From assembly GCF_000282335.1 (NCBI RefSeq), contig NZ_AKJM01000038.1:1-64000 (forward strand): a stretch of DNA of 64,000 nt. The letters are read 5' to 3'. A program made the position numbers and the translations under genes. Positions 62,601-64,000 of this stretch are shown one piece after another. A model generated the notes under the pieces. It saw nothing but the letters and a program-made list of their open reading frames with translations, was not told the origin of the DNA and did not search any database. Positions within the stretch are counted from its first letter, which is position 1. Each line of letters begins with the position of its first letter. This DNA is from Pseudomonas sp. GM48 (GTDB lineage: Bacteria; Pseudomonadota; Gammaproteobacteria; Pseudomonadales; Pseudomonadaceae).

Positions 62601-62867
62601 TCAGGCCGGCATGTTTTCGAGCAATTCGATCAACTCATACTCAATGAAGTCGGCGAGCCCCAGCCAATCCTGGCGCTCCTGACAGGCCAGCATTTGCCTG
62701 AGCATCAAGGCCCAGGCCTGCTGAACATCCTGAGGCGCCTGTGCAATCTGCCGTTGCGTCTCATCGAACAGATCAACCATGTTCAAAGCCGCTTCGACAT
62801 CACGCCCCAGGCGAAACAGTCCTGCGCACTGTCGGCACTCGTCGACGCCTTTCACTAGAGGCTTCAT
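62601..62867 (-). CDS. Small helical protein linked to flagellin modification (unknown)
   Basis: An 88-residue protein predicted to be almost entirely helical (CRQCAGLFRLGRDVEAALNM, QQAWALMLRQMLACQERQDW, GLADFIEYELIELLENM). It has a CxxC near the start (CRQC, residues 11-14). It overlaps the upstream glycosyltransferase by four bases, so they are translationally coupled. The size and helix pattern resemble small flagellar chaperones such as FliT, but I have no specific match. It sits directly upstream of the fliC promoter region. Confidence 0.7.
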   Translation of the reverse strand: MKPLVKGVDECRQCAGLFRLGRDVEAALNMVDLFDETQRQIAQAPQDVQQAWALMLRQMLACQERQDWLGLADFIEYELIELLENMPA

Positions 62868-64000
62868 TGCACGAAATCCTGATTGAACTGCGTACCGGCA
62901 ATCATTGCCCCAGCCCGGCTGCTATTGAAAAAAAGCACCTCGGGATGCCTGGCAATGTAACGCTCCAGCTCGCACAGGTAACTGCGGAAATTCAATTGCG
63001 TCTTCACCTTCTGTCCATGACCATCGTGCACCCAGTGCCTGGCCTGGTTCACTGGCGGCCCCAGATCACCATCATTCCAACCGGTATGGGTCCTGTTCAT
63101 TGGAAAGGAAAAATCCGCACCGAAAAGTGTGATGCGCTGTGCGCCCATCTTCACCGCCAGATCGACCGCTGGATGGATCACGCTACCGCTGACGTATAGC
63201 TGCGCACGCGGGTGTTGCTCACGCAACGCGGCATAGATCGGGCTGGCGGAGTAACCGCCATAACGCTTGCCTTTCCAGCCCTTCAACATGTGCGGATCGC
63301 TCAACGGCAAGTACACCAGCGGAATGCCTTCGGAGTCCTCGCCCGGCAAGTGCAGCACGCTGATGCGCTGATCGATGCTCACGACCAGGTCAGGTTTGAT
63401 TCCGTGCTCGCGAAGGGGTCTGTAGGCGGTATCCACACTGATGAACAGCGGTCGCGGTGTTTGCTTGCGCATGGCTGCCAGACGCTCGAAACTCCCTTCA
63501 AGGCTGGGCCCTGTGCCGATCACATAGATTTCACGCTCAGAACAGGTGCCAAACAGCTGTGCCACATCATCATCGGCCAGCAGCACTTCGAGGGTGTCCT
63601 GCAAGCGCTGCTGAATGACCGGTGACTGCGGATCGAATTCCCGATTGTTGAAACTCAGGTGCACTTCGCTGACCAGGCGATCACGAATCTTCGCGCTGAA
63701 GTCGTCCGCCAGCAGCATTTCGGCCGGCAATGCAAAAAACGGTGTGCAGATGTCCGACATATCGCCGGCATACAGCAGTTGCACGCGCGGATCGCCCAGC
63801 CACTGACGCTGATCGATCAGTTGCAACACCAGTGCGAACAGCGCGCCGTTGAGAATGTGGACATAGAGTTTTTCAAGCCCGGCGCGCTCCAGCAAAACCG
63901 TTGGCAAATCGCCGAAGCCGGTGCCGTAAACGTGCAACTGTGGCTTGTCGAGCGGGAGGCTGGCGGCCTGCAAACGGGCCTCGTGGAGGCGATCATGGCG
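62864..64000 (-). CDS. Maf-type motility-associated glycosyltransferase, 5' end outside the window
   Basis: At least 379 residues are visible; the reading frame is open to the window edge, so the N-terminus is missing. The MAF/DUF115 core is clear: YVIGTGPSLEGSFERLAAMR (about 170 residues into the visible part), PLFISVDTAYRPLREHGIKP, DLVVSIDQR, and ITLFGADFSFPMNRTH. Members of this family transfer nonulosonic acids or other sugars to flagellin or are needed for motility. The position before fliC suggests flagellin glycosylation. It overlaps the 88-residue gene by four bases. Confidence 0.87.
   Translation of the reverse strand, partial: RHDRLHEARLQAASLPLDKPQLHVYGTGFGDLPTVLLERAGLEKLYVHILNGALFALVLQLIDQRQWLGDPRVQLLYAGDMSDICTPFFALPAEMLLADDFSAKIRDRLVSEVHLSFNNREFDPQSPVIQQRLQDTLEVLLADDDVAQLFGTCSEREIYVIGTGPSLEGSFERLAAMRKQTPRPLFISVDTAYRPLREHGIKPDLVVSIDQRISVLHLPGEDSEGIPLVYLPLSDPHMLKGWKGKRYGGYSASPIYAALREQHPRAQLYVSGSVIHPAVDLAVKMGAQRITLFGADFSFPMNRTHTGWNDGDLGPPVNQARHWVHDGHGQKVKTQLNFRSYLCELERYIARHPEVLFFNSSRAGAMIAGTQFNQDFVQ

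Overview
The window looks like a chromosomal segment of a Pseudomonas of the fluorescens group. The evidence is the gene order (glyoxylate-carboligase pathway, pyruvate kinase, cytochrome c maturation, then chemotaxis and flagellar genes), the FleQ/FleSR/FleN/FlhF regulators of polar flagellation, the second MotC/MotD stator, high GC coding sequence, and many short palindromic intergenic repeats of REP/REPIN type. I see no tRNA, rRNA, CRISPR array, insertion sequence, prophage or integrase. The species assignment is inferred from protein sequences and synteny, not from a database search.

Layout. 1-4.8 kb: hyi, glxR, ttuD and pyk convert glyoxylate-derived tartronate semialdehyde and hydroxypyruvate to glycerate and on to pyruvate; gcl would be expected just left of the window. 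4.9-14.8 kb: miscellaneous genes. These are a urea-type transporter, a six-helix potassium channel with a C-terminal zinc ribbon, a sulfate-binding protein, two small envelope proteins, an MFS exporter, a HicAB toxin-antitoxin pair, a peroxiredoxin, a LysR regulator, and an orphan phnN with the decayed end of phnM beside it. 14.8-21.7 kb: a complete minus-strand ccmABCDEFGHI operon. 21.9-23.8 kb: a divergent two-gene unit encoding a FliK-like protein and a FlhB C-terminal-domain-like protein.

23.9-62.6 kb: one long minus-strand motility region. Read in transcription order (right to left), it holds fliC, flaG, fliD, fliS, fliT, fleQ, fleS, fleR, fliE-fliF-fliG-fliH-fliI-fliJ, an HsbA/HsbR/HptB-type signalling module, fliK, fliL-fliM-fliN-fliO-fliP-fliQ-fliR-flhB, flhA, flhF, fleN, fliA, cheY, cheZ, cheA, cheB, motC, motD, a ParC-like ATPase, a ParP-like CheW protein, cheW and a DUF2802 gene. 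Sigma-54 type -24/-12 elements lie upstream of fliE, fleS, fliK, fliL and flhA, with a weaker one at fliD. Sigma-28 type elements lie upstream of fliC and fliS. This agrees with a FleQ, then FleSR, then FliA hierarchy. 62.6-64 kb: an 88-residue protein and a Maf-type glycosyltransferase cut by the window edge, probably for flagellin modification.

The window is mostly conserved core genome. The points most worth a second look are: (i) four regularly spaced copies of an acidic amphipathic motif in the CheA linker that resemble the CheY-binding tails of FliM and CheZ; (ii) the phnM remnant with a readable deletion history; (iii) the FliK-like/FlhB-C-like pair outside the flagellar cluster; and (iv) the REPIN population, whose arm type and spacer type co-vary, plus a perfect 32-bp inverted repeat between flhA and flhB.
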